Positions 1-5,854 of a stretch of 5,883 nucleotides of DNA are shown piece after piece (the first letter of the stretch is position 1; the number at the start of each line of letters is the position of its first letter). The DNA is from an uncultured Clostridia bacterium (GTDB lineage Bacteria; Bacillota; Clostridia; Christensenellales; UBA1242). The stretch lies in NCBI GenBank assembly GCA_937914725.1, contig CALDMJ010000021.1, positions 1 to 5,883 on the forward strand. The letters are read 5' to 3'. The position numbers were made by a program, and so were the translations under genes. Below the pieces are notes generated by a model that worked only from the letters and a program-made list of their open reading frames with translations, was not told the origin of the DNA and ran no database searches.

Positions 1-1
1 A

Positions 2-2005
2 AAAAATAAGGAACTTAAAGTCGAAAAAGACACGAAAGCAAAAGTTTGGAACTTTACGGTACTACAATATCCATCAAGCGGACTTACAATTGAAGTAACT
101 TTGCCAAATTCGTCACTTTCCGTCACAACCTCAGCTTTTGACGTAAATCTTGACAATGTCAAGGCACTAAATTTCGAAGGGACAAGCAAGTCGGACACAA
201 ACAAAACATACAACGACCAAGTGTTGAAGAATATCACCAAGTATGGCGAAACAATCACAACTGTATATAACAACACCATTTGGGAATGGGAAAACAACAC
301 CGAGATTGTACCCGAAAATGGCAAAACGTCAACATCTTATTTTGAGGTAAAACTTTTTGCTGTTGGCGTATACCATTACGGCGCACAATATAAAGAGGGC
401 ACCTTTACCAACGAGCAAGGACAAGAAATCATCGGGCTTTCAAACGTCACATTTACAAACTTTGGGCGTGAAGTACGCGGCAACAACCTGACCGACCCAA
501 GCGTCGTGCAAGCGCTCGCACGAGGCACAATCGTCCTTCGTGCCTGCGTCATTAAAACGGACATTGATGGTAATCCCGTAGACCTTGACGGCAACATTAT
601 AAAGTTTGACGAATATGGTAACGTAGTTGACGAAAACGGCGAAATCAAAACAACTGATATGCCAACATTCTTCTCAATCGCGCAAAGCCAACTCGTGCTA
701 TTTAAAGTTGTTGAAAATCTTGTCGAAATTGAAGGGTATATCGAAGGACTACCAGAATATGACGGCTCGGCAGAGAATACGGCAATCGGTCAAAAGCACG
801 TCGCAGTATCTTGCGGCAGCGGCGTCACAATCAAGCTTGAAGGAAACAGCAACGGCGCATTGTTCGATGCTTATAACAATACGACCGCAAAAGGTGCGTG
901 GTTGCGTGCGACAACAAATGCGCAGGACGAAAATACTGTCAATCCAACATTGACGGCTGTTGAAGGTGAGGGCGGACTTCAAAAGTATTACCTAAATATC
1001 GAATTTAATGCTAGCAACCTTTCAACCGAATACATTGAGCAAGGTGTCCAACTGATGTACTATACAGGCACATCCAAAACAAGTGACGGCTACGAAAACT
1101 TGGAGTTGTTCCAATTCTATGTTATTGAAGTGCCAGTCGAACAAATCAAAATTAATACTAACGTCGCACCTACAGAGTACACCGAAAGCGGCGAGCCTGT
1201 ATACAAACTTGCTGGTATCATCAACTACAACCAGCAAATAATTAACGGAAAGAGCGAAGTAACGTCACTCAGCGTCGATTGGGGTACACTTGATAATGAA
1301 GGAAACTTGACAAAATTTGAAATCTACAAGCCAACATTGACGGCGGGCGAAGTCCAAATTTTAAAAGACAAAGTCGCAGGTAAAGATTACATTTTGCCGA
1401 CTCCACTGCAAATTTCCAACGTAAGCTTTGAGCAAGATGTAACAAGCGAAACTGCAGCATACGGCGCAATTATTCCGTACACACAAGACGGCGAAACCGA
1501 AAAAATCGGCGACATTAAGATAAAAGAACTTGGCAAAGAGTTTGACATCGTGTGCGCGTCTTTGAAAAATGGTTCAGCAACCGTGACTGACACGATCCAT
1601 ATTAGTGGCACGCTCGCAGGTTCCGGAGCAGTCAGCCTTGCGTGGAACACAAATACCGAAGTAGAAAGCGAGGACGATGCATATACCTTGACCGTCTCAA
1701 GCGCGCTACTGCAAAACGTCAACGACGAGGGCGGCTTGAAATTACGCGCACAAGACTTGTTTGGACTGAAACTTGTTGGGTCAGGCGTCCAATCGCAAGA
1801 CGTCCATATCTCAAGCACATCGAAATTCTTGAGTTTTGAAGTTCCAAGTGAATATACTACATTTGTAGATAAAACAAGCGATGATAGACTTGTGTATCGT
1901 TCCGTGGCGTTTAGCAAAACAACAACAATTGAATTAAATGTCATTCTTACCACCGAAAACGGACTCAATATTAGACAAAAATACAAAATAAAATTCACTG
2001 TTTAA
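2..2005 (+). CDS. Large beta-rich, probably secreted/surface protein, 3' part (5' end outside window)
   Basis: The frame is open from the left edge (first full codon at position 2) to TAA at 2003-2005, giving about 667 visible residues. A TTG at 101 is the first possible start codon, but open, similar-looking coding sequence precedes it and no Shine-Dalgarno is seen there, so the true start lies outside. No family is recognised. The protein is rich in Thr, Asn, Val, Gly and Glu, has only three Cys, and alternates polar and hydrophobic residues as in repeated Ig-like or other beta-sandwich domains. This pattern is typical of exported Gram-positive surface proteins, but the signal peptide would lie upstream and cannot be checked. 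Encoded at 560-658 is a tandem Asp/Gly/Asn-rich stretch (DIDGN, DLDGN, DEYGN, DENGE). There is no LPXTG motif, C-terminal membrane helix or charged tail; the chain ends in KIKFTV. It lies 16 nt before a conjugation ATPase gene, which suggests a role in a conjugation or surface-attachment locus. That role is inferred from position only. Confidence 0.75.
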   Translation, partial: KNKELKVEKDTKAKVWNFTVLQYPSSGLTIEVTLPNSSLSVTTSAFDVNLDNVKALNFEGTSKSDTNKTYNDQVLKNITKYGETITTVYNNTIWEWENNTEIVPENGKTSTSYFEVKLFAVGVYHYGAQYKEGTFTNEQGQEIIGLSNVTFTNFGREVRGNNLTDPSVVQALARGTIVLRACVIKTDIDGNPVDLDGNIIKFDEYGNVVDENGEIKTTDMPTFFSIAQSQLVLFKVVENLVEIEGYIEGLPEYDGSAENTAIGQKHVAVSCGSGVTIKLEGNSNGALFDAYNNTTAKGAWLRATTNAQDENTVNPTLTAVEGEGGLQKYYLNIEFNASNLSTEYIEQGVQLMYYTGTSKTSDGYENLELFQFYVIEVPVEQIKINTNVAPTEYTESGEPVYKLAGIINYNQQIINGKSEVTSLSVDWGTLDNEGNLTKFEIYKPTLTAGEVQILKDKVAGKDYILPTPLQISNVSFEQDVTSETAAYGAIIPYTQDGETEKIGDIKIKELGKEFDIVCASLKNGSATVTDTIHISGTLAGSGAVSLAWNTNTEVESEDDAYTLTVSSALLQNVNDEGGLKLRAQDLFGLKLVGSGVQSQDVHISSTSKFLSFEVPSEYTTFVDKTSDDRLVYRSVAFSKTTTIELNVILTTENGLNIRQKYKIKFTV

Positions 2006-2010
2006 AGCGT

Positions 2011-2017
2011 AAAGGAG
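2011..2017 (+). promoter_or_regulatory. Shine-Dalgarno site of the PrgI-VirB4 gene
   Basis: AAAGGAG lies 4 nt before the ATG at 2022 and just after the TAA of the preceding gene. It supports 2022 as the start rather than the in-frame ATG at 2058, which has no such site. The 16-nt gap has no room for a promoter or terminator, so the gene is probably co-transcribed with the upstream surface protein gene. Confidence 0.75.
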
Positions 2018-2021
2018 AATT

Positions 2022-2834
2022 ATGCAAAGGTTTATTCCAAGAAAAACAAAAGTTAAGATGCAGTTTTTGAAAAACATAACTCTTAGCGATATGATTTTGG
2101 CATTGATTGCAATTATAGGTTTCATCCTATTTTTGCAAAGCAACCTGCCATACAAAATATATATAGCGATAGCGTGGCTAGCACTTTTTGTGAGCCTTTG
2201 GATGCCTGTTGCAGACGGGATTCGCCTATACCTCACAATCGGGCTTGCCTTTAGGTTTTTGGCGCTGAAAAAGAAGTTTAGCAAGCATTTGATGCGCAAA
2301 TATTCGCCAATGACTGAAATTATTCCGTACGACTCAATCGTAGAAGGACGTTTTATTAGTTATCAACGCGAATACTACGCACAAGTCATTGAAATCGAAC
2401 CTGTCGAGTTCTTTATGCTCAACGACTACAAGCAAAATCTACTCATTAACACAATTGGTAACGCTCTCAAGCGTTTGACCGAAACACAACAAGCCAGCAT
2501 CGTCAAAATTAACAAGGCAATGATTTTTGACAAATACTTACTTGCCGAGGAGCGCAAGTACGATGGGCTTATGGAACTGCAAAGCGAAGGCGAAATGACA
2601 GCCGACGAAATCGAAGTGCGCTCTGAAATCTTTGAAGCGCGCCTAGATTACCTCCGCACAATTAATGAGGATGACCGAATTTATAAGGATGCATACTATC
2701 TTGTCGTATATGATAAAGATAAAGAGCAACTTGAAATCACCACTCCGCACAAGTTCAACACCAATCTCAGCGCACACTCTACAAGCTCAAGAATTGACAG
2801 TATTTTTGAAAGCCAACTACGGCAAAGACTTTGA
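2022..2834 (+). CDS. PrgI-like membrane module fused to VirB4 N-terminal domain (5' fragment of frameshifted conjugation ATPase)
   Basis: Reads as 270 residues. Residues 1-90 resemble the small PrgI/TcpE-type conjugation membrane proteins: a basic IPRKTK-type start, two adjacent hydrophobic helices (about 22-40 and 42-62), then an amphipathic basic stretch (LALKKKFSK). Residues 95-245 match the N-terminal domain of VirB4/TraE proteins: a EIIPYDSIVEGRFISY stretch, YYAQVIEIEPVEFFML, a helical region and the strand YYLVVYDKDKEQLEI. After about residue 252 the sequence stops making sense for the family and ends at TGA 2832-2834, while the +1 frame carries the expected continuation. The stop is therefore best explained by a single-base frameshift near 2778. 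PrgI and VirB4 are usually separate adjacent genes in Gram-positive elements; here they are one chain. The product would sit at the inner face of the membrane as part of the mating channel. Whether a 252-residue fragment is functional alone is doubtful. Confidence 0.8.
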   Translation: MQRFIPRKTKVKMQFLKNITLSDMILALIAIIGFILFLQSNLPYKIYIAIAWLALFVSLWMPVADGIRLYLTIGLAFRFLALKKKFSKHLMRKYSPMTEIIPYDSIVEGRFISYQREYYAQVIEIEPVEFFMLNDYKQNLLINTIGNALKRLTETQQASIVKINKAMIFDKYLLAEERKYDGLMELQSEGEMTADEIEVRSEIFEARLDYLRTINEDDRIYKDAYYLVVYDKDKEQLEITTPHKFNTNLSAHSTSSRIDSIFESQLRQRL

Positions 2835-4707
2835 CGAGCGCGAAATTGAAATTGTCCCACTCAGCGAACAAGTCAAGTGGGCAACGCCCGACAAAGTCGA
2901 GTTCAAAATGGGTAAAACAATCATCGACGGCAAGCCATATAAAAATTTTGTCATCACCGACTACCCAATCACCGTAGGCAACGGCTGGGGTTACAACCTT
3001 TTCAGCCTCGACCGTACTAAAGTCGTCGTCAATATAAAACCAGTTCCGCGTTTGAAAGCGGAAAAACAAATTGACCGCGCACTCATCGAAATGGAATCTC
3101 AATCATCCTATTCGCTGAAAAGTTCCAAGCAAATTGAGTACCAAACGCACATCGGCACATTGCGCGAACTTTTGGGGGATATCAAAAATGCAAACGAAGA
3201 TTTGTATGATGTTAATATCCACATAGTTTGTGAAGAATCCGCGAAAAAGGAAGTCCGTGCAACGCTCAAGCAAAACGGCTTTAGATATTCCGAAATGTTT
3301 GGGCGTCAAGTTGATGAATTTGTCAGCAACAACATCTCAAAAATTGATAAAGTCAAAGACGCCGTGCGCGGCATACACACAAGTTCGCTTGCAGGTATGT
3401 TCCCATTCATCAGCAACGCATTGCAAGACGAAAGCGGATTCTATCTCGGCTACAACTCACTGCCAGTGTTTGTAGACTTCTATAAAAGAGACTCCGTCCG
3501 CGTCAACAGCAACATCGTCGTCGTCGGTAAATCAGGTTCGGGTAAGTCATTTGCAACTAAAACATTGCTTGCAAACCTCGCCGCCGATAATGCGCGTATA
3601 TTCATTCTCGACCCCGAAGACGAATACGCTCCACTTGTTAAAAACTTGAAAGGAAAACTCATCGACGTTGGTTCCAGCCGCAGTGGTATCCTCAACCCGT
3701 TCCACATCAACGCGTCATTGCAAGATGACGACGACGAATATGGTGTCAAAGTCGAGGATATGACGGAAGAGGAGTACGAAGAATACGAAAAGAAGAAAAA
3801 AGACAAGGGCGTCGGCGATGCATATGCCTTGCACCTTCAATTCTTGGAAGAGTTCTTCCGTATAATTATGGAAGGTATGCCAAGCGACGCGTTTGAACTT
3901 TTGAACTCACTTGTCGCAGATGTCTATAAACTAAAAGGCATCACAATGCAAACTAATATCACAAAACTAAAGCCCGAAGATTTTCCAATCTTTGACGACC
4001 TGTATAAAATGATTTTGGAGAGAATTGACACCGAAAAGGATGAATATATCAAACGCAACCTCCAAATCATCGAAAACTACGTCAAAAAATTTGCAACGGG
4101 CGGACGTAATAGTAAACTTTGGAACGGGCCAACATCAATTGAAACAGCGGAAAACTTTGTTACATTCTCGTTCTTGTCATTGATTTCGAACCGTAACACA
4201 ATTACAACCAACGCACAAATGTTGCTTGTCTTTAAGTATCTTGAAAACGAAATCATTAGAAACAAGGACTTCAATACCTTGAACAAGAGTAACCGTAAAA
4301 TTGTAATCGCGGTCGACGAAGCGCACACCTTCATCAACCCGAAGTACCCGATGGCGCTAGACTTTATGGCGCAAATGGCAAAACGTATCAGAAAGTACGG
4401 CGGAATGCAAATCATCATCACGCAAAACATCAAAGACTTTGTCGGTTCGCCAGAAATTGCAAGACAATCAAGTGCGGTCATCAACGCATCGCAATACTCA
4501 ATGATTTTCTCACTTGCGCCTAACGACATTTCCGACCTTGTCGGCTTGTATAAAAACGCAGGTGAAATCAATGAGGACGAGCAAGACAGCATCGTTACCG
4601 CAAACATCGGTGAATGCTTCTTCATCTCAGGTCCACTTGCCCGTACAACCTTAAAGATTTCGCCATTGCCAATCGTCCAAGAAATTTTTAGCGACGTCCG
4701 CAAATAA
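2665..4707 (+). CDS. virB4: VirB4/TraE-family type IV secretion (conjugation) ATPase, 3' part of frameshifted gene
   Basis: The frame is open from an ATG at 2665 (680 residues), but the first ~38 residues are an out-of-frame reading of the preceding gene and there is no RBS at 2665. Family-like sequence starts about 2779 (LQAQELTVFLKANYGKDFDE). Residues 45-250 hold the rest of the VirB4 N-terminal region, including FVITDYPITVGNGWGYNLF. The P-loop NTPase domain follows: Walker A GKSGSGKS at 288-295 (3526-3549), the FILDPEDEY motif at 313-321, Walker B IVIAVDEAH at 546-554 with Asp551 and Glu552, and the RKYGGMQIIITQN motif at 576-588 with the conserved Gln of VirB4/TraC motors. A very acidic then basic insert occupies about 354-383. 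VirB4 ATPases are hexameric motors at the base of the conjugation channel and power substrate transfer and pilus or channel assembly. All motor residues are intact; only the link to the N-terminal part is broken. The gene ends at TAA 4705-4707, with an AT-rich spacer and terminator after it. Confidence 0.88.
   Translation: MRMTEFIRMHTILSYMIKIKSNLKSPLRTSSTPISAHTLQAQELTVFLKANYGKDFDEREIEIVPLSEQVKWATPDKVEFKMGKTIIDGKPYKNFVITDYPITVGNGWGYNLFSLDRTKVVVNIKPVPRLKAEKQIDRALIEMESQSSYSLKSSKQIEYQTHIGTLRELLGDIKNANEDLYDVNIHIVCEESAKKEVRATLKQNGFRYSEMFGRQVDEFVSNNISKIDKVKDAVRGIHTSSLAGMFPFISNALQDESGFYLGYNSLPVFVDFYKRDSVRVNSNIVVVGKSGSGKSFATKTLLANLAADNARIFILDPEDEYAPLVKNLKGKLIDVGSSRSGILNPFHINASLQDDDDEYGVKVEDMTEEEYEEYEKKKKDKGVGDAYALHLQFLEEFFRIIMEGMPSDAFELLNSLVADVYKLKGITMQTNITKLKPEDFPIFDDLYKMILERIDTEKDEYIKRNLQIIENYVKKFATGGRNSKLWNGPTSIETAENFVTFSFLSLISNRNTITTNAQMLLVFKYLENEIIRNKDFNTLNKSNRKIVIAVDEAHTFINPKYPMALDFMAQMAKRIRKYGGMQIIITQNIKDFVGSPEIARQSSAVINASQYSMIFSLAPNDISDLVGLYKNAGEINEDEQDSIVTANIGECFFISGPLARTTLKISPLPIVQEIFSDVRK
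2740..2790 (+). other. Frameshift site within the PrgI-VirB4 gene
   Basis: Reading frames on both sides carry consecutive parts of one VirB4 protein. The good frame ends about codon 252 (CAC at 2775-2777) and the next good codon is CTA at 2779-2781, so skipping the T at 2778 joins them into about 894 residues. The DNA here (CACACTCTACA) is a short dinucleotide-like stretch where a base gain or two-base loss is plausible. The exact position could lie anywhere between about 2740 and 2790. No recognised programmed-frameshift signal, such as a poly-A slippery heptamer or prfB-like CTTTGA, is present. Mutation or assembly error is therefore more likely than recoding. Confidence 0.7.
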
Positions 4708-4754
4708 GCGAAAGGCTATGTGTACGCAATGCGCATTTGCGCAAGTTAATGAAT

Positions 4755-4801
4755 AATACTAATTTATTGTACTAATAAGTGCTATTTATTAATTTAGTAT
4801 T
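4755..4801. repeat. AT-rich spacer with inverted repeat and TACTAAT motifs
   Basis: The 155-bp spacer between the ATPase gene and the terminator contains no convincing gene. It has an 8-bp inverted repeat, AATACTAA (4755-4762) and TTAGTATT (4794-4801). TACTAAT occurs directly at 4757-4763 and 4770-4776, and a related inverted ATTAG lies near 4811. Nearby, TGCGCA-TT-TGCGCA (4730-4743) is a small GC-rich dyad. Function is unknown; chance in AT-rich DNA is possible. Confidence 0.3.
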
Positions 4802-4862
4802 GCAAATGTATTAGTCAATAAAAGTTTATCTAATTATTGTAGTTATCATTTAATTCATTACA

Positions 4863-4902
4863 AAAAGGGCTTTGCAAGTCGTTCGACCTGTAAAGCCCTT
4901 TT
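4863..4902. terminator. Bidirectional Rho-independent terminator between convergent genes
   Basis: AAAAGGGCTTT (4863-4873) pairs perfectly with AAAGCCCTTTT (4892-4902). The stem can extend inward through CA/TG and GTC/GAC pairs, around a GTTC loop. On the minus strand the stem starts one base after the mazF stop and ends in a T run. On the plus strand it ends in TTTTATTA. It can stop transcripts from both the ATPase operon and the mazF operon. Confidence 0.88.
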
Positions 4903-4903
4903 A

Positions 4904-5251
4904 TTACTCCACCATACCAAGGCTTAGCGAAAGCGCGTGATTGATATCACGCATTAGATTCGGCGGCAAAGCGCACACCAATTGCCCCAAGCGGCGCTTG
5001 TCAAGCGTGCGCAACTGCTCGCAAAGAATAATCGAGTCTTTCGGCAACCCGTATGTAGACGAATCAAGTTCAATGTGTGTCGGCAACTTCGCCTTACTAA
5101 TTTGGCTTGTAATCGCCGCCACAATGACAGTGGGGGCGTATTTGTTTCCAACATCGTTTTGTAGTACTAAAACAGGGCGCACGCCACCTTGTTCACTCCC
5201 AACAACTGGACTCAAATCAGCATAATATACCTCGCCCCTCTTGATTGACAT
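4904..5251 (-). CDS. mazF: MazF/EndoA-family endoribonuclease toxin (PemK-like)
   Basis: A 115-residue protein, the usual length for the family, with strong similarity to Bacillus EndoA (NdoA/MazF). The N-terminal signature KRGEVYYADLSPVVGSEQGG is followed by VRPVLVLQND and by TVIVAAITSQ. Arg25 and Thr48, the two residues essential for RNA cleavage in B. subtilis MazF, are at exactly the same positions. The C-terminal half keeps LPTHIELD, the DSIILCEQLRTLDKRRL motif and a final helix. Family members are dimeric, sequence-specific, ribosome-independent mRNA interferases (B. subtilis MazF cuts in UACAU); this protein's specificity cannot be read from sequence. The start ATG (5251-5249) has the strong site AAGGGAG six nt upstream (5258-5264), inside the preceding gene, whose TGA is one base before the ATG. 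The two genes are therefore translationally coupled. A terminator follows one base after the TAA. Confidence 0.95.
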   Translation of the reverse strand: MSIKRGEVYYADLSPVVGSEQGGVRPVLVLQNDVGNKYAPTVIVAAITSQISKAKLPTHIELDSSTYGLPKDSIILCEQLRTLDKRRLGQLVCALPPNLMRDINHALSLSLGMVE

Positions 5252-5252
5252 A

Positions 5253-5531
5253 TCATTCTCCCTTCAAAAAACCGACGAACAAGCAAATACTCTCGTTTTC
5301 AAGTTGCGTATTCATTTTTTCAACTTCCAAAAACGAAAAATCTAAGCATTTCATCTCTCGTTCCATTTTATGCAAATTTGCCGCAATTTGTCTACTTTTT
5401 TCGCCACGCGCAACACTATCGTCGCGCACGCTTAGTTTTTCAATTTTGAGCATCTGCTTATATGCACCAATGCACAAATTAAGTGGCTTGCTAGCACCCT
5501 CGCCGTCCAAACTTTGGTTTTTCTTCTCCAA
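5253..5531 (-). CDS. Unrecognised 92-residue protein in the antitoxin position upstream of mazF
   Basis: The reading frame starts at TTG (5531-5529), directly after an in-frame TAA, with the excellent site GGGAGG (5538-5543) six nt upstream. This makes the TTG start credible, since no ATG start fits better; an internal ATG at residue 27 lacks a comparable site. The protein is 92 residues, highly charged and Lys/Glu-rich, with a probable long helix or coiled coil at about 40-78 (RGEKSRQIAANLHKMEREMK and onward) and a hydrophobic C-terminal patch (SICLFVGFLKGE). It ends one base before mazF, so expression is coupled. By position it should be the antitoxin, and B. subtilis EndoAI is of similar length. 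However, no ribbon-helix-helix N-terminus (MKISLPENL-like), AbrB fold or other known antitoxin motif is visible. It could be a novel antitoxin or an unrelated small coiled-coil protein. No membrane segment or signal peptide is seen. Confidence 0.72.
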   Translation of the reverse strand: MEKKNQSLDGEGASKPLNLCIGAYKQMLKIEKLSVRDDSVARGEKSRQIAANLHKMEREMKCLDFSFLEVEKMNTQLENESICLFVGFLKGE

Positions 5532-5613
5532 TTATTGCCTCCCGCATTGCTTTTATTCATAAAAATCAAATTATTATGTGCGTTTGCCCGCGTAATATTC
5601 ATTTTGTATGCAA

Positions 5614-5642
5614 ATTAAAAGAAATAAAACCGCTAGTGACAA
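5614..5642 (-). promoter_or_regulatory. Predicted SigA-type promoter of the mazF operon
   Basis: On the minus strand, -35 TTGTCA (5642-5637) and -10 TTTAAT (5619-5614) are separated by exactly 17 bp. The start of transcription would be near 5607, leaving a leader of about 75 nt before the TTG at 5531. The -35 box lies within a 17-bp palindrome, which suggests repression by a DNA-binding protein. Confidence 0.5.
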
Positions 5643-5646
5643 GCGG
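5630..5646. promoter_or_regulatory. Near-perfect 17-bp palindrome, candidate operator
   Basis: CCGCTAGTGACAAGCGG has five-base arms (CCGCT/AGCGG) plus inner GT/AC symmetry around a central base, with only one mismatched pair (the A opposite A at 5635 and 5641). It covers the -35 region and part of the spacer of the mazF-operon promoter. The symmetry suits a dimeric repressor, as in autoregulated toxin-antitoxin operons. The regulator is not known; the 92-residue upstream protein is the obvious candidate. Confidence 0.45.
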
Positions 5647-5790
5647 AAATGAAACAATTCTTTTTTGTTACGTGGCACAAGTTTTGTCGGGCTTTAAGAA
5701 TAATTTGATAAATTTTGACTACAAAACGGCTTAAAAAAATCATAATTGCGCAACATTTTCAGGGACTTAACAAAAGATATGCAAAAACAT

Positions 5791-5819
5791 TTGATATTTT
5801 TTATTGTTTGTGGTACACT
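5791..5819 (+). promoter_or_regulatory. Strong extended -10 SigA-type promoter for the right-edge gene
   Basis: -35 TTGATA (5791-5796) and -10 TACACT (5814-5819) have a 17-bp spacer, and the -10 box is preceded by TGG, matching the extended -10 TGn element. Transcription would start near 5826, giving a leader of about 29 nt to the ATG at 5855. The rest of the 323-bp gap (5532-5854) holds the mazF-operon promoter and palindrome. At 5681-5687 and 5721-5727 lies a distant GTTTTGT/ACAAAAC inverted pair of uncertain meaning. No gene is seen in the gap. Confidence 0.7.
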
Positions 5820-5854
5820 AAAAACGTAAAAATCATATAAGTGAGGAAAGAAAA

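Noticed and set aside
101..103. TTG as the start of the surface protein
   Set aside because: Open, compositionally identical coding sequence continues upstream to the window edge, and no ribosome binding site is present.
1387..1998. 203-codon minus-strand open frame inside the surface protein gene
   Set aside because: Antisense shadow of a long + strand gene; Ser/Val-rich low-quality translation, no RBS, no family resemblance.
4077..4703. 208-codon minus-strand open frame inside virB4
   Set aside because: Antisense shadow; the opposite strand carries the conserved Walker B region.
4730..4743. TGCGCA-TT-TGCGCA hairpin as the terminator of virB4
   Set aside because: No T tract follows it; the strong stem at 4863-4902 is a far better terminator.
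4941..5225. Plus-strand open frame opposite mazF
   Set aside because: mazF on the other strand has catalytic residues and strong family similarity; this frame is its shadow.
5435..5560. 42-codon minus-strand frame starting at ATG 5560, overlapping the TTG-started gene
   Set aside because: No Shine-Dalgarno at its ATG, and it overlaps a better-supported frame; GGGAGG fits the TTG start instead.
5245..5562. 105-codon plus-strand open frame opposite the 92-residue protein
   Set aside because: The minus-strand gene has a strong RBS and is coupled to mazF. The plus frame is Ser/Phe/Cys-rich, as expected for a shadow, and starts without an RBS.
5608..5646. Hairpin CCGCT/AGCGG followed by T-rich sequence as a minus-strand terminator
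   Set aside because: The stem is only five pairs, and no minus-strand gene lies upstream that would need it; a promoter-operator reading fits better.
5715..5746. Second + promoter with TTGACT and CATAAT
   Set aside because: The spacer would be 20 bp; the extended -10 promoter at 5791-5819 is much better.
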